Part shown: piece by piece, positions 32,801 through 47,800 of the stretch
Layout: the number at the start of each line of letters is the position of its first letter
How positions within the stretch are numbered: position 1 is the stretch's first letter
Origin: Liriodendron chinense
Lineage: Eukaryota > Streptophyta > Magnoliopsida > Magnoliales > Magnoliaceae
Assembly: GCA_003013855.2 (NCBI GenBank)
Contig: PVNU02001893.1
Coordinates: 806,001 to 870,000, forward strand
Length of the DNA: 64,000 bases
Direction of reading: 5' to 3'
The notes under the pieces: model-generated
The model's input: the letters and a program-made list of their open reading frames with translations, nothing else
The model's database searches: none
Told to the model about the DNA's origin: nothing
Position numbers and translations under genes: made by a program

Positions 32801-35800
32801 TATTTTTTCTTGTGTATTCCTATTGAAGCCTTGCTTTCATCATTTCATACAATATGAAAACTTTGTACAGCCAAGATTAGAAAGTGGCAGAGGGATGTCT
32901 GGCTGAATTTTCTGTTAGTGATGGGGCCACAAATGAGAGCTGTTTCTCTTGTGGAGGGAGTGACGATTAGGTCACTTCTTGCCGGCTCATCTTTGCCGGT
33001 CCCCTAGCTTTGGTGGCTGCTGTTTCTCCATTTTGTTTTTAATAAAACTTAAGTTATCTTCTTCTAAAGAAAAGGAGTAACATTCAAATAATAGTTGCAG
33101 GAAAACCTGTTTCTCCTTGCAACTCTGTAGATTTCTTACTTCCTATGTCTGCAGTTGTTTCACCCAGTTGCATGAGTACTACAATGAATGTTTAGAATTA
33201 GATGGTTTTATGTTTCTCACATTGTTTCCATCATGCGTTTATCAGTCCAGAAATTTTTCTTTGAACAGATAACACAGCAATCTTTGGGATGCTATGTATA
33301 ATCTCTTATTGCTTCAAAGTTTCCCATCTCTCTGTTTCTGCATCGGATTATTTGTTTGCTTCTGTCTTGAGTTCTTGTTCACCTTGCAGGTTCGCAAGTT
33401 CAGCAAACACTGTAGAAGCTGTGACAAATGTGTGGATGGATTTGATCATCATTGCCGGGTATATAGTTAAATGCTCTTTGTATTTAAAAAAGAAGAAGAA
33501 GCTTTTCTGAGGGTTTTGCTGGTCCATATGTGACCACACATGTCAACCAGGCAGGTGGGTGGGGGCATTCAAGTGTTGCATCAGGTGGGACTTGGGACAC
33601 TGTGTAGATGGTTTGGCATAAGTTGGGGTGGCCTGCTCATTAGGCGAGCCACATGCGTATGCCGTATAGACCATTGATGAAGTTTTTAACGGCTATCCAT
33701 TGTCTCATGCAAATGGGGCAAATCCGATGAGTTGACTAGCCTAATTTATTGGGCCAGGTCAGTTGATTGTTTGCATCCTGATGAATGGCTAGGTTGTCCT
33801 ACAGCACAAGGTGTCTGTTGGCAGAGCAAATTCTGCTTTTATAACTGTTAGTACTACTACTGAATTGGTTGCAGTTATTCGTTCTTGTATTCTTTGCATG
33901 CAGTGGCTTAACAATTGCGTGGGTCGGAAGAATTACACAACGTTTATACTGCTTATGGCCACAAGTCTCATTTGGGTATGTGGAAAATCCACGTCATTGC
34001 TCAATTGAGATCTTCTGATTTCTTTAAGTATTCTCTTCAGTAATTTTTACCTTGAAGCTTACTCGATTTTGGCTTCTAAACATTGATCCTTGTATAACTT
34101 GCTTCATGCCAGCTTGTAATTGAGTGTGGTGTTGGCATTGCCGTTCTAGTGCGCTGCTTTGTTAATAGAAAGGGCACTGAGGATCAAATCATTGAGAGAC
34201 TTGGCAATGGTTTCTCCCGTGCCCCATTTGCAACAGTCGTGGTAAGTTTTACACATGAATCTCTTCCTGCTTCAACCAATTCTCATTGGTTGCTAGAGCT
34301 GTTTTTTAACTATTTGGAATTTCAATCTTTATGGAAGTAGGACTGAGCACGCAAATGCACAGGTGTGTGTGTGCACACCCGATTAACTCATCAGGTAGAC
34401 CACACCTGTATTTTTTAATTATATCAACGTCTATGGATGGTGTGGCCTACTTGATAAGTGTATTGGGCTGATTTTTGCACTTGGTGTTCCGTATGATGGA
34501 GCAACCTATAGCCTATTGGGATGGGTTGGATCTCGATTCTCACATGTACATGGAAGGTTAGCACTTATCTGCTGGTTGGATGGTAACTTATTGTCTGAAC
34601 CTTGTAGTCAACTCGATCCAGATGGTTACTTAGCAGGCAATTTAGTTGCAGCACTGTGTGTCAATTTCAAATAGACATAAACCTTAGAAAGTTCACATGC
34701 TAAAATGTTGTTGCAGTTATTTGATGGGATTGGAAGATGTGATTATACAAGTATTTTTTCACAGCAGCAGCATAATATGTTGAAAAACTCATTCAGATGA
34801 TATTCTAAAACTACATAAATTATATAATACATAACAACAATAAAATGAAGAAATCGGCAAAATTAGATTTGTTTTTCCATGCTGATGTGTGTAAGGAATT
34901 TTTAGAAAGACGGAAGCATAAAACTTTTCAAAATTCAATTTTAGGTGATTATGATCTACTTTCCATCTAGATGATGTCAAATTTCCAAAAGATATTGAGA
35001 TCATACCTTAATCGTGTCCTCTAATTGTGCGAAAATCTGATGCTGATCCTTCAATGCAGAAGGCCTTTCCTTGATTTCCAACAGAGGATTGCTTTGAAGG
35101 TCTTCTGACAACCACATCATAGGGCTATGGATGTGAGAAATGGTGGGAGATGTCCACTAGGTGGACCACATGTGTGACGAAGGAGAGAAGTGAGGAGGAG
35201 AAGACCTCTCTTCTTCTTTTTTATCTCTTTTTTCTCTCCCTACCTTGGATGACAGGGGAGGGGGATTGGATTTAAGGAGTACCACCATATGGTGATCCGT
35301 ACTCTCACAAACTTCAAAAGTATATGATCCTCCCTGTGTACTCAAATTAACCAAAATCCTTCCTTTGTCTGTAGTATCCATCCTTGGCTCAATATCCCAT
35401 TCAAGCTTATAAGGTGGATGGTGGACCACTAAAAGATCCAACCATCAAGTTTTATTAAAACATTTTAATGGTAAAATCAAAAGATCTAACATTTGGAAAC
35501 ATGCAAGAAACCTTTTGGAAACATTTGAGTATGCAAGCCAGCTTTAAAACACTTGATAGATGATGTGATCAACGAGATCTAACAATAACTCCCAAGAAGA
35601 CTAGTGATCCTATCTTGGTGCATGTAAGGCTTTTACCACACTATAATGTCTGGACCCAACAACACCATATGTCAGCCATCAATGTAAACCTTAAGTCTGT
35701 CAAGGCCACTACACTATTACCACAAAGTCTTTCCATAACCTCAAGTCTTAGAATTAGTCAAAGTTAGCACCCGATCAAATCAATCTAATCCTAGCATGAT

Positions 35801-38800
35801 AGTTCTCTTGGTTAGGAGAACGCAATCCATAAATGTGAATGTCCAATCGAGCCTATTGCTAGTACTCATAAACAAGTGAATTTTCACTCTCATATGGTGA
35901 AGGACAGGCAACAAGATGCTCGATGGTGGAGCTTAATCCATCCCAACTCATTGGTTTCTCACAAGGTATGCCAAATGAGTTATGTAACAGCCATAATGGT
36001 CACTACGTTACAGTAACGGCGTGATTTGTTACGTGATATGGAGGCATATTGGGCAGCCCTGAAAAATGTACTGTAATGGACCATTAAGGTCCATCGTAAT
36101 GGCATAATGACGCCACACAACCCATTTATGGGAAAAAAGCCTTAAAAACTTGAAAAAAAATCCATTTTTTTAGAGGGAAAAAAGAAAGAAAAACTTATTC
36201 TATATTCATGTTTTTAAAAAAGGTCTGTACAACCAATTGGACTATAAGTTATGATTCATTTTATATCCATGTTTTTAAAAAGGTCCGTCCCACCAGCTGG
36301 ACTATAAGTTATGATTCATTCGCGGATAATTTCCAACCTTTTAGTATGTGTGCATCGAGTGGACCGCACTTGTATTTTTCTATTTATCAATGGCTAAAAA
36401 AATTTCTATGGTACTTCTCAAAAAAAAAAAAAAAAGAAAAAAAGAAAGAAAGAAAGAAAGAAAAGAAAATTTTCTGTGGTGTGGCCCACCTGATGAGAAG
36501 ATATGGATGATTTTTGCACTAAGTGATCCTCATTTTGGGGCCAATCTATTGAAAAGTTTGTATTTCACATGCACTTAGCCAGTTGGAAGTTATATGCTAG
36601 GTGGACCGTATCTTGTGGTCCAACCGGTTTGACTTGAGACATTCTCTTTTTCTTTGTATTATACTTTGGTAGCATATGATACTTTATATTGTTGCATGTG
36701 TAGATATTGCATGTGTCATGTATTAAGTCAAACTAAGCCAACTACAATGTGGGACCTGTCTCGGGTCGAAAAAGGTGGGTCATACCACTTTTTAGGCTCG
36801 GATAAGTCAGTTCAGGAGGATCCGAAGCTCCTAAAGCAGGACAACTCCTTTTTGTTAGGCTCAGGTCTTGTACCAGGCTCGGAGGGACCATTTTTGGAAT
36901 CACCAAAGCTGTTAAGCATGACAGTTGTTCGGCTCTTGGCTTGGGGGCAGAAGCGATGGTGGTTATACTTCCCAACCCTCAGCCGAGTGGTCAGGTTGAC
37001 GGACGCTTTAGCTGCGGCACATGCGGAGATGGCCCTTTGCTAAATTTTCAAGATGGTCCTCCGTTTCCAGTAGCTGTGCAGGACTGGTTTTGAGCCTGTA
37101 GACGGGGAAAGCTCGACCTCTTTGGAGAGCGAGTCGGAGATGGGTGCCGAATGGGAATTAGGGACTATAAGAAGCGACAGAGAAGGGTTGGATGAACATG
37201 CCTTAGTGGAACTGTTTCAGGAGAATAACTTCATCCCTGCAGTTCCAGAGCGGGAGCATGAAGGCAGAGTAGAAATTCTAAAAGTCTCTCCCCTGCAAAT
37301 TGTGGAAGTCCGGGATCAGGTGGACCAGGGACAGGCAGAGAAGAGTGCGTCTATTGTCAACACCCACAAGCTGAATTGGGCTTCTCTAGTTGACATGGTA
37401 AAAGAGAAACGATGGATTAGGGAAGCGCTTGGTCATGTAGGTAAGACTCATTGGTCTCTCCTTTGGGGATCGGCCGGAGGACTATTATGCTCTATTCCAG
37501 TGTGTAGAGCAGCATGGGCGACCTAACGATGACACAAAATCCCCGAGACGATCCTTCAGAGCCTCCACAGGTAGTAGAGAGTTGATGAACCTATCGGCAG
37601 AAGATAGTAATGTTTTTGGAGGGCCGAATGGGAAAGCTAGGAAGGGAAGGAGGGGAAGATCTGCCACAAAATGAGAATCTTATCATGGAACGTTCGAGGG
37701 GTGGGGAGCAAGGAGAGGAGAAATTTGATAAAGGATGTGTGCAAGAGATGGAAGCCACATATAATAACTTTGCAAGAAAGAAAAGTGCAGTCATTTAGTA
37801 AGAAGCTGATGGATCTATTTGGGGAATTAAGGATGCTGAGTGGGTGGCTTTGGATGCCATGGGCAGAGGGGCGTGTTATTGGTGTGGGATTCCTCTATAT
37901 GGGTGAAATCAGATTGGTGGAGCAACTCCTTCTCCACCAGGAGGATAGAACAGAAATTTAGGTATCGAGTGGTTGTTCACTTCTGTAAATGGCCCTAACC
38001 AGGAGGAAAGAAGGAAGGACTCTCTGAAAGAACTTTCCGACTCTCAGGTCAGATTCAACTGGTCTTCTTGTATAGGGGATGACTTCAACGTTACCCTGTT
38101 TTGCTTCGGAAAAGTTGAATCGGGGGAGAGTTAACAGAAGTATGAGAAAATTTTCTGATTGGATAGAAGACAACGAGCTGATTGATTTGGCGATGGAGGG
38201 AGGCAAGTATACATGGATGAATGGTCAGGCCAATCCAATCATGTCCTGGTTGGACTGGTTTCTTATTTCTACGGAGTGGTTATATTGTTTTCCCTTAGTC
38301 TCTTAAAGGGCCTTGCTGAAGCCAATTTCAGATCATTGCCCGCTGCTGCTTGTGGTTGACGAGGAGAATTGGAGGCCCAAGCCTTTTAGATTTGAACTTA
38401 GTTGGTTGGAAGTGGAGGGATTCTCGCAAAGGATTTGGTAATGGTGGTCCATGATGGATGAGGAAGGATTTGCAGGATTCAGGCTGTATCGAAAGCTGAA
38501 AGTTATAAAAGGAAATATCAAAGATTGGATGAAGATGGAGGTTGGTAAACGTGAGCAAGAAACTGCCGATATTCTGCGCAAGATTCAGGCCTTGGATGTT
38601 AAAGTTGAGATCATGGGAATGTCTTCGGAAGATTCACCGATGCGGACAAAATTTACTCAAGAGTATGCGGGTAGGGTAAGGGAAGATGAAATTAAGTGGA
38701 AGTAGCGGGCAAGAAGAGCTTGGATCAAAGAAGGTGATAGGAATACAAAGTATTTTCACAATCTAGCCAATGCGAGAGCTAGAATCAACAAAATCAGCAA

Positions 38801-41800
38801 CTTAGTCAATTGAAGGCAAGGAGCGGCTGTCTGAAGTTATCTGCCGCTTTTATGAGAATCTTCTAAAAGGAGAAGAATGGGAAAGGTCGCGTTTGGATAA
38901 TCTCTCCTTTAACTGATTTTCGGTGGAGGAAGCCGAATCGCTGGAGGCGCCCTTTTCAGAAGCGGAGGTAAAGGTGGCTGTAGAATCTATGGAAGGGGAC
39001 AAAGCTCCGGGACCTGATGGTTTCCCAATGGCGTTCTTTCAAAAAATTTTGGGAGGTGATAAAAGAGATATTATGGCTTTTATGGTAGAATTTAACAATA
39101 GGGGCAGGGTGTCAGCAAAGCTCGGTGCTTCCTTTATTGCACTCATCCCCAAGGTTTCGGACGTGGAATCGTTAAAGGACTTTTGGCCGATAAGCTTGAT
39201 TGGAGGACCTTATAAAATTTTGGCCAAGGCCCCAGCTAACCAGTTAAGGAGGATTATTGGGAGTGTCATTTCAAACAACCAAACCGCTTTTGTTCCGAGT
39301 CACCAAATCCTCCACTTGCGCCTTAATCGCTCATGAATGTCTTCATTCCAGGCATAAAAGGAGAGAGAGTCATCTTGTGCAAGTTGGACATTGAAAAGGC
39401 GTATGACCACATGGATTGGAGTTTCCTCGACTATATGTTGATGCGGATGGGTTCCAGGTCAAGATGGAGGAGATGGATCCTGGGAGTGTGTGGGCTCGGC
39501 ACACTTTTCAATCCTTATTAACGGATCTCCGAATGGTTTCTTGAAAGACTCTAGGCGCTTGCAACAAGGGGATCCTCTATCCCCTTTGCTATTTATCATG
39601 GCCATGGAAGATTTGGGTAGAATTATAGCAAAAGGGCAAGAGGAGGGATTATTCTCTGGCTTCAAGGTGGAGGGAATGGATGCTCCTATCTCTCATCTAC
39701 AATTTGTGGATGACACTCTTCTGTTATGTGGAGCGTCGGTCGAGATGGTGGAGAATTTGCATACGATAGTTAGATGCTTCAAGGCGGTTTCGGGATTAAA
39801 GGTAAATTTATCTAAAACTAAGATGTTTGGGGGTGTGTATGGGAGAAGACGAACTGAAGGACTTCGCCGATGTGTTTGGATGTGTGGACGGGACTCTTCT
39901 AGCTACATTTATTGGATTACCTCTTTGTTTAGGCAAGCCAACTAAGCGTTCGTGGGATAAGGTTGGGATGAGGACATCAAGACCTTCAAGGTATATCAAC
40001 GAAGGAAGTGTGCGCCTCAAGCCTCTTCCTTGTGGCTAAACGATCATTAAGGAGCATTAAAGACCCTACGCATGTGATTTGACATGTAGAAGACCCCACA
40101 ATGGGAAGACACGTGTGTAGGAAGAACCCAAGAAAAGTATGGAGCATGAGTAGAAAAGGAGCGAAGGAAGAAGACCCGACAGACTGTTGTCGGGCGCCCG
40201 ATCGTTGTCCTCGGGCACCCGACCATTGTCCATTTGGCGCCCGAGCTTCTCTGGACGTTTTGGACTATCTTTGGGCGCCTGACAGTCCCACCCGATGACC
40301 CGCGTGATTTTTTTTTTTTTTTAGTTTTATTTTTACTTAAGTTTAAGGGTATTTTTGTCTTTTTCTTCTTTCTTAGTGTTTATTTAAGAGGGTTAAGCCC
40401 TAAACTCGAATTTTAATTTTTGATTATTGAATGAAACAACTTTGGTTGCCTCCTTCCTCCCTCCCTCTCTCTGTGGATCTTCCTCTTCTTCTCCAATCTT
40501 CTTCTTCTTCTTCTTCTTTTTTCCTTTCCCCTCCAACATTCTTCTAAGGTATTTCTCTGATTTCCCTCTTTCTTCTAACCCATTATTTCACTTCTTCTAC
40601 AACCTAAATTTGAGATTTGATCGAAAACCCTAATCTCTCAGATTTTTAATTCCCTAATCCGAGTAATCCTTCGATCTCCTGGACTTGTGAATCCTATTGC
40701 ACGATTGGATCATTACCATGCAAGATCGAGAGGTTCCATACCTCGCCGGATCCATTCCACGCAATACTTGAATCCCATACTACGTTGTTGTGATGATGTC
40801 TTGCATTATTGCATGTTTCCTTTAAATCTTCTTAGATTATGATGGTGAATGCTGAAAGTTTAACTGTTATTACTTTGTTATTTCGCTGGATTATATATGA
40901 TCCTATGCATGCATCATAACTAGGGCATCCTACATCAAATTTTGATATCAGAGCTTAGAGTTTTGCATGGTTACATTAGATCGATTTATCAAATTAGGCT
41001 TTCATGTTAGGTCTGTTTTAGGAAATTTCCATATTTAGAAAGTTTCCAATTTTAGGAAGTTTCCTAATTTTGGAGATTTCCAGATTTGAGTTGTATCATT
41101 TAAAATCATTAAGTGTTAGTCCATTGTAGGTTTAATTCATTGCATTCATTTGTGAGTCGTATAACCGTAGGGGCAAGTTGGGTAGAACTTAGTTCGAGTC
41201 TTCATTTGCATGCCCACGAGAAGATGTAGAGGTTTCAGACTTTAACCAATCATGAACAATGAGCAATTATCTGAGCAACTTGCTCAATTGATGCAAAAGA
41301 TAACCGCTATAGAAACGAGGTAAAAGAATGAGTTCGCCCATTTAGGCAACCAAATCACCACCACCATGAATAAAGTCGAGTGATTAGAAACATCCCAAAG
41401 GGAGAACCCCCCTTTTAGGGACGATGCACAATCTCAAGTGGAAGGAGTTATTGAGAAACGTGCTCCCACACGTGGAGGGCATGGTGGTAGAGGACGTGGG
41501 GCTGATCATGGTGTTGTGCGGGAGGCACAAGCCACATATGATTATCAAGACCGCTACGATCCAGATGAGCATGCGATGAAGAACGTGAAGGTGGAAGCCC
41601 CAAGCTTTGATGGGTGTCTAGATCCCAAGGCATTCCTTGATTGGTTAGCTGACATGGATCACTAATTTGAGTGGTATGACATGTCAGAAAACGGTCAATT
41701 GCGGTTTGCTAAGATGAAACTTGTGGGCCAGGCTAAATTATTTTGGACTAACACTAAACATAATATTGATAGAGCTGGTAGAGCTCCCATCGCACATTGC

Positions 41801-44800
41801 GATGAGATGAAGGAGATGTTGAAGGAGTACCTCCCTCTCTCATACCGACAGAAGCTCCTTGCCCAATGGCAGTCTTTATGCTAAGTGTCAATGTCTGTCG
41901 CTGATTACATCGCTAAATTCGAGGAAGTTTATGATGCGATGTGATATCCAAGAGGACCCTCTGGTAATGCTTCGCGTTTCAAGACGGGCCTTCGAACAGG
42001 ATTTTCAGCGCGAGCTTTCGACTCGGCCCATAACGGACTTAGATGAAGCACACCAAGCTTGTGTAGGAGTTGGAACAATATCTGAGGGCTCCTGTCATTC
42101 GACGCTTTAAGTTCCGAGACTCTAATGCTAGATCTGGTTCCCAGGAAACTAAACCTAACATTGATAGTCAACCCAGGGCACAAGCGACTGTTCCGTCTAG
42201 GCCTAGGGACGATAAGGGCAAAGGTGTCCTTGGTGCCGGTCCTAATGGGGGTAGTTAAGTGAGATGCTATGAATGTGGGAATATCGGTCACATGTCAAAT
42301 CAATGTCCCACGAAGAATCGTGGAAAAACCTTAGTTATAGGCGAGTCCTACAAGGGTGTAGATGACCAGGGTGATTGCGAAGTGGAAGAATATCACCCTG
42401 AAGGAGGTCTTAGTGATGAAGACGAAGTGGCTGATGAAGCAACGCTTACAGATGTCAGGTGTGTGCTAGCTCAGTCTAGGAGTAGTGTTGATTGGCGTCA
42501 AAGCATTATCTTCTATATTATCACCAGGTGTGGAGAGAAGAATTGTAAGATGATAGTGGACAGTGGAAGTTGTCAAAATGTGATTTCCGCTAACACTTTG
42601 GACCGTTTGAAATTGAAATCCACCCCTCATCTTGACTCGTACAAGGTCTCTTGGGTTGACAATACGTCCTTTCCCGTCACCCATCAGTGCTTAGTTCCCA
42701 TCGAATTTGAGTCATACAAGGAATCTCTGTGGTGCGACGTTATACCTATGGATGTTGGTCATATTATCCTAGGTAGGCCGTGGCTATTCGATAACGATGT
42801 TACGATTTTTGGCTGTTCGAATGCGTGTATATTCATGCATAACTGGTAAGAAGATCAAACTTAATCCTATGCCACCAGAAAGCACATTAGGGAAAAGGAA
42901 GGATGAGAACGAATGAGCTGAAAGAAGTGAGGAAATCCAAACCTAAGTCTCTTCATATAATCAATGCAACAGAGTTTGAAAAAGAGAGTAAAGAGGATTC
43001 GAATGTGTATGCCCTTGTGATAAGAGAAATTACACCTAGAGGTTCCATTAAAGTTACCCCATGAGATAACCTCGGTTCTGAAGGAATACAGAGATCTATT
43101 CCCTATGATTTACTGAATGAGTTGTCACCTATGCGGGACATTCAGCAGTGCCATTGATCTCGTCTCGGGGTCTACTCTACCGAATCTCCCTTACTACAGG
43201 ATGAACCCTGTAGAGCATGCAGTGTTGAAGAGGAAAATGGATGAGCTTCTGCAAAAGGGTTTCATCCAGGAGAGCATGAGCCCGTGTGCCGTGCCCACAT
43301 TGTTGACGGCAAAGAAAGACGGCACATGATGCATGTGTGTGAACAGCCGTGTCATAAACAAAATTACTGTCAAGTACATGTTTCCTATACCTAGGCTTGA
43401 TGATATGCTTGACATGATAGCCAGGTCCATTTTCTCTGAAATTGATCTCAAGAGTGGATATCACCAAATCCGCATACGCTCAGGAGACGAATGGAAGACG
43501 ACATTTAAAACGAAAGATGGGTTGTTCGAGTGGATGGTCATGCCCTTCGGCTTGACTAATGCACCCAGTACTTTTATGCGGGTGATGACACAAGTCTTGA
43601 GACCATTCATGGGTAAATTCTAGTGGTTTACTTCGATGATATTCTTATTTATAGTACCACTAAGGAATCATACCTTGAACATTTGAAGCAGGTCTGTAGC
43701 GTCCTTATGGCTGAAAAGTTATACGCTGATCTTAAGAAGTGCGCTTTCATGTCTAGTCATGTCGTGTTCTTAGGATTTATCGTGTCATCATAAGGAATGC
43801 GCACAGACCCTGCAAAGGTTAGGGCTTATAGTTGAGTGGCCAGAACCGAAGAACATTCATTGAGGTGCAAAACTTTCACGGCTTAACAATTTTTTTTTAT
43901 CATCGGTTCATTCGAGGATTTAGCATGATTATGGCTCCTATTACTGAATGCATGAAAAAGGGAGAGTTCGTGTGGTCGAAAGCCACAGTCAAGGCTTTTA
44001 AGGAAATCAAGGGCAAAATGGTAGAAGCTCATGTCATGCGTCTACCTGACTTCTCTAAAGTTTTTGAAGTGGAGTGTGATGCGTCAAGTGTTGGCATAGG
44101 TGGAGTGTTGAGCCAGGAGGGCCATCCAGTAGCTTATTCCAGTGAGAAATTGAATGAGGCAAAGCAGAAGTACTCCACTTATGACAAGAAATTTTATGCA
44201 GTAGTGCAGTCTCTCAGGCATTGGCGTCACTATCTCCTAATGCAAGAATTCGTCTTGTTTTCAGACCACGAGGCCTTAAGATATTTACATTCCCAAAAGA
44301 AACTTAATCCAAGGCATGCAAAATGGGTTGCATTTCTTTAGTAATATTCGTTTGTCCCGAAACATAAGGCAGGGGTTGAGAACAAACCAGCATATGCCCT
44401 TAGTAGAAGAGTGGCGTTGCTCAACTCCTTGAGTGTAGATATAGTCGGGTTTGAGCAACTGAAGGATGAGTACCTCATTTGTCCTGATTTTGGGAGTACT
44501 TATACGTTACTCTCTAGTGACCAGCGCAACACAGGTGATTATGTTCTTAGAGATGGTTTCTTTTTAAAGGAGATTGACTTTGTATTCCCCATATTTCCCT
44601 TCGTGAATTCCTCGTCTGAGAGCTTCATTCAGGAGGGATAGCTGGCCACTTTGGTCAAGACAAGACCATTGCCCTCGTTGATGATCGTTTTTATTGGCCA
44701 AGTCTTAAGCGAGATGTAGCCAAAATTTTAGGGCAATGTCGTATGTGTCAATTGGCAAAGCAGTGAAAGCAAAATACTGGGTTATATACACCATTGCCAG

Positions 44801-47800
44801 TGCCACACGCTCCGTGGTAAGACATTAGTATAGATTTTGTGCTCGGACTTCCCAAGACGATAAAAAAACACAATTCTATTTTTGTTGTAGTGGATCGCTT
44901 TTCTAAGGTGACACATTTCCTTCCATGTTAAAAAACATCGGATGCCTCTAATATCGCTAAAGTGTTCTTTGATGGTGTGGTGCATTTCCATGGTTTGCCT
45001 AAGATTATAGTGTCTGACCGTGATGTCAGATTTACCAGTTACTTTTGGAAGACATTATGGCACATGATGGGTACTCGTTTACAATTTTCTACTGCATACC
45101 ACCCTTAAACATATGGACAAATCGAGGTGGTAAATCGAAGTCTTGGAAACCTATTACGATGTCTAATGGGTGAGTATGTTAAGACCTGGGACTTGGTACT
45201 ACTTATCGCTGAGTTTGCTTATAATGGTTCTGTTAACAGGTCTACATGAATGAGTCCTTTTGAAATTGTCAGTGGTTACAAACCTAGGATGCCCATAGAT
45301 TCTTTACCCATGTCTGTCACCCAAAGGTCTTCATAGTCAGCTGATGCATTTGCACGACACATTCATGAATTGCATACATATATTAGACAGCGGATTAATA
45401 GAAGCAATGATAGTTATAAATGTTCAGCTGACTCGCATTGTAGATCACGAGAATTTCATGAAGGGGACTGTAATGGTGAGGATAAGGCCAGAGCAGTTCT
45501 CTTAGGGCACCGTTAAGAAATTACAAGCGCGTAGTGCTGGACCATTCAAAATATTGCAAGGAATTGGGTCCAACGCTGTATAAGATAGACCTTCCACCTG
45601 AAATGGGCATTTAATCCAATGTTTAATGTGGAAGATCTACTCCTTTTCCCTAATCCTACTATTGATCCTTCTTATCTTTCGTGGCCATACTCTGATTTTG
45701 CTTCACAACCCACTCCTACCCCTTCCCCCACCTATTGATCGCGAAGAGGAAATTGAGGGAATTATGGATGAAGAGATAGTTTCCACGAGAGATGGAGGTT
45801 TCCAGAGATATCTTGGAAAATAGAAGAATAAACAATCGTTAGAATCTACATGGTTGACAGAAGCGGAGTTGCAGAGAGTTGATCCAGATTTGCTAGAGCA
45901 CCACAAGAGTTTTATCTCGTCGGAGACGAGTTTCTCTCACCCGAGGGGAGTTGATGAGGACATCAAGCCCTTCAAGGTATATCAACGAAGGAACCGTGCG
46001 TCTCAAGCCTCCTCATTGTGGCTAAACGATCATTAAGGAGCATTGAAGACCCTACGCATGTAATTTGAGACGTAAAAGACCCCATAATGGGAAAAGACGT
46101 GTAGGAAGAACCTAAGAAAAGTATGGAGCAGGAGTGGAAAAGGAGTGAAGGAAGAAGACCCGACAGACTGTTGTCCGGCGCCTCGTCGGGCGCTCGACGT
46201 CCCGCCCAATGACCTGCATGATTTTTTTTTTTTTAGTTTCGTTTTTACTTAAGTTTAAGAGTATTTTTGTATTTTTCTTCTTTTTAGTGTTTATTTAAGA
46301 GGGTTAAGCCCTAAACTCGAATTTTAATTTTTGATTATTGAATGAAACAACTTTGGTTGCCTCCTTCCTCCCTCCCTCTCTCTCTGTGGATCTTCCTCTT
46401 CTTCTCCAATCTTCTTCTTCTTCTTCTTCTTTTTTCCTTTCCCCTCCAACATTCTTCTAAGGTATTTCTCTGATTTCCCTCTTTCTTCTAACCCATTATT
46501 TCACTTCTTCTACAACCTAAATCTGAGAATTGATCGAAAACCCTAATCTCTTAGATTTTTTATTCCCTAATCCGAGTAATCCTTCAATCTCCCGGACTTG
46601 TGAACCCTATTGCACGATTGGATCATAACCATGCAAGATCGAGAGGTTCCATCCCTCGCCGGATCCATTCCACGCAATACTTGAATCCCATACTACGTTG
46701 TTGTGATGATGTCTCACATTATTGCATGTTTCCTTTAAATCTTCTTAGATTATGATGGTGAATGCTGAAAGTTTAACTGTTATTACTTTGTTATGCTGCT
46801 GGATTATATATGATCATATGCATGCATCATAACTAGGGCATCCTGCATCAGGTTATGGAAAAGGTTGAAAGAATGTTGGCTAGATGAAAATGTAGGCATT
46901 TATCCCTTGGAGGGCGCATCACTCTCATTAAAACTGCTTTATCCAATCTTCCATTATATTTTATGTCGCTCTTCAAATGCCCAGCTTCGGTTCTCTCCAG
47001 GCTCGAAAAACTTAGGCGGGATTTCCTGTGGCAAGGAGTGGAGGAGAAAAAGAAGTTCCACCTTAACTGGAATGATGTTTTTAGGCCTTACGAGGTAGGA
47101 GGGGCAGGGATAAAGGATCTAAAGTCTATGAACATGGCTCTTCTCGGAAAATGGATTTGGAGGTTTGGGGAAGAAGGGAGGGCACTTTGGAAGGATATAA
47201 TTAGAGCAAAGTACGATTCCTCGGGTGGTGGATGGTGGACTAGAGAGTCGTCGACATACAGAGCATCGGCCTTGTGGAAAGGGGTTATTTCCGTCAAGGA
47301 GGTATTCTTGGGAGGTATTGGATTCTCTTTGGGAAATGGCGAAAGAATTAGATTTTGGGAAGATGATTGGACAGGCATATCTCCACTAAAAAATGAATTC
47401 CCTTCCATCTTCCAATTGGCTCCGGATCTAGCTGTTATGGTGGCAATTTGTGTTTCTGTTATCGGGGGTGTGGTGGTTTGGGAACCTCCATGTAGACGCC
47501 TCCGTAAGGATGAGGAGGTTGAGGAGTTCGTGGCCCTCGAGTGAATCCATCTCTATGGTCTATCATCTACGAACATGCATAAGATGATATGGAAAGGCAA
47601 CAAAACCGGGCAATTCTCAGTCAAATCGTTTTATAATATTGTGCGTGGTGGTGTGCACCGAGTTGAGATGATTGGTACAAAGTTTATGTGGTCCTATAAG
47701 GTTCCCCCAAGATTTTGGCCTTCGGCTGGTTGGTTGGGAGGAAAAGGGTCCTTATAGTCGATAATTTGTGTAAAAGAAGAATGTCGATCCTGAATGTTTG

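Larger units (their letters stand above)
36750..39963 (+). mobile_element. L1-type LINE, 5' part (split by gypsy insertion)
   Basis: An ORF1 remnant (36,750-37,526), then ORF2 with the apurinic-type endonuclease (37,671-38,370) and the reverse transcriptase up to 39,963, where the gypsy LTR starts. The same ORF2 resumes at 46,851, exactly where the gypsy element ends. Multiple stops and frameshifts make it inactive. The 5' end is approximate because there is no clear target duplication. Confidence 0.92.
39964..46850 (+). mobile_element. Full-length Ty3/gypsy LTR retrotransposon nested in the LINE
   Basis: 5' LTR 39,964-40,937, primer site 40,942-40,954, gag, protease, reverse transcriptase, RNase H and integrase in Ty3/gypsy order, a purine tract (GAGGGGAG) and the 3' LTR 45,951-46,850. 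AGGTT is present at 39,960-39,964 and at 46,850-46,854, a 5-bp target duplication that overlaps the TG and CA ends by one base. Removing the element rejoins the LINE reading frame. Many stop codons in gag-pol make it non-autonomous. I see no clear chromodomain, and the lineage is not assigned. Confidence 0.94.

Noticed and set aside
35157..35441. 94-codon minus-strand frame in intron 6
   Set aside because: No recognisable family, and flanked by GTGGACCAC MITE-like words. It might be a genuine unknown frame, but there is no support.
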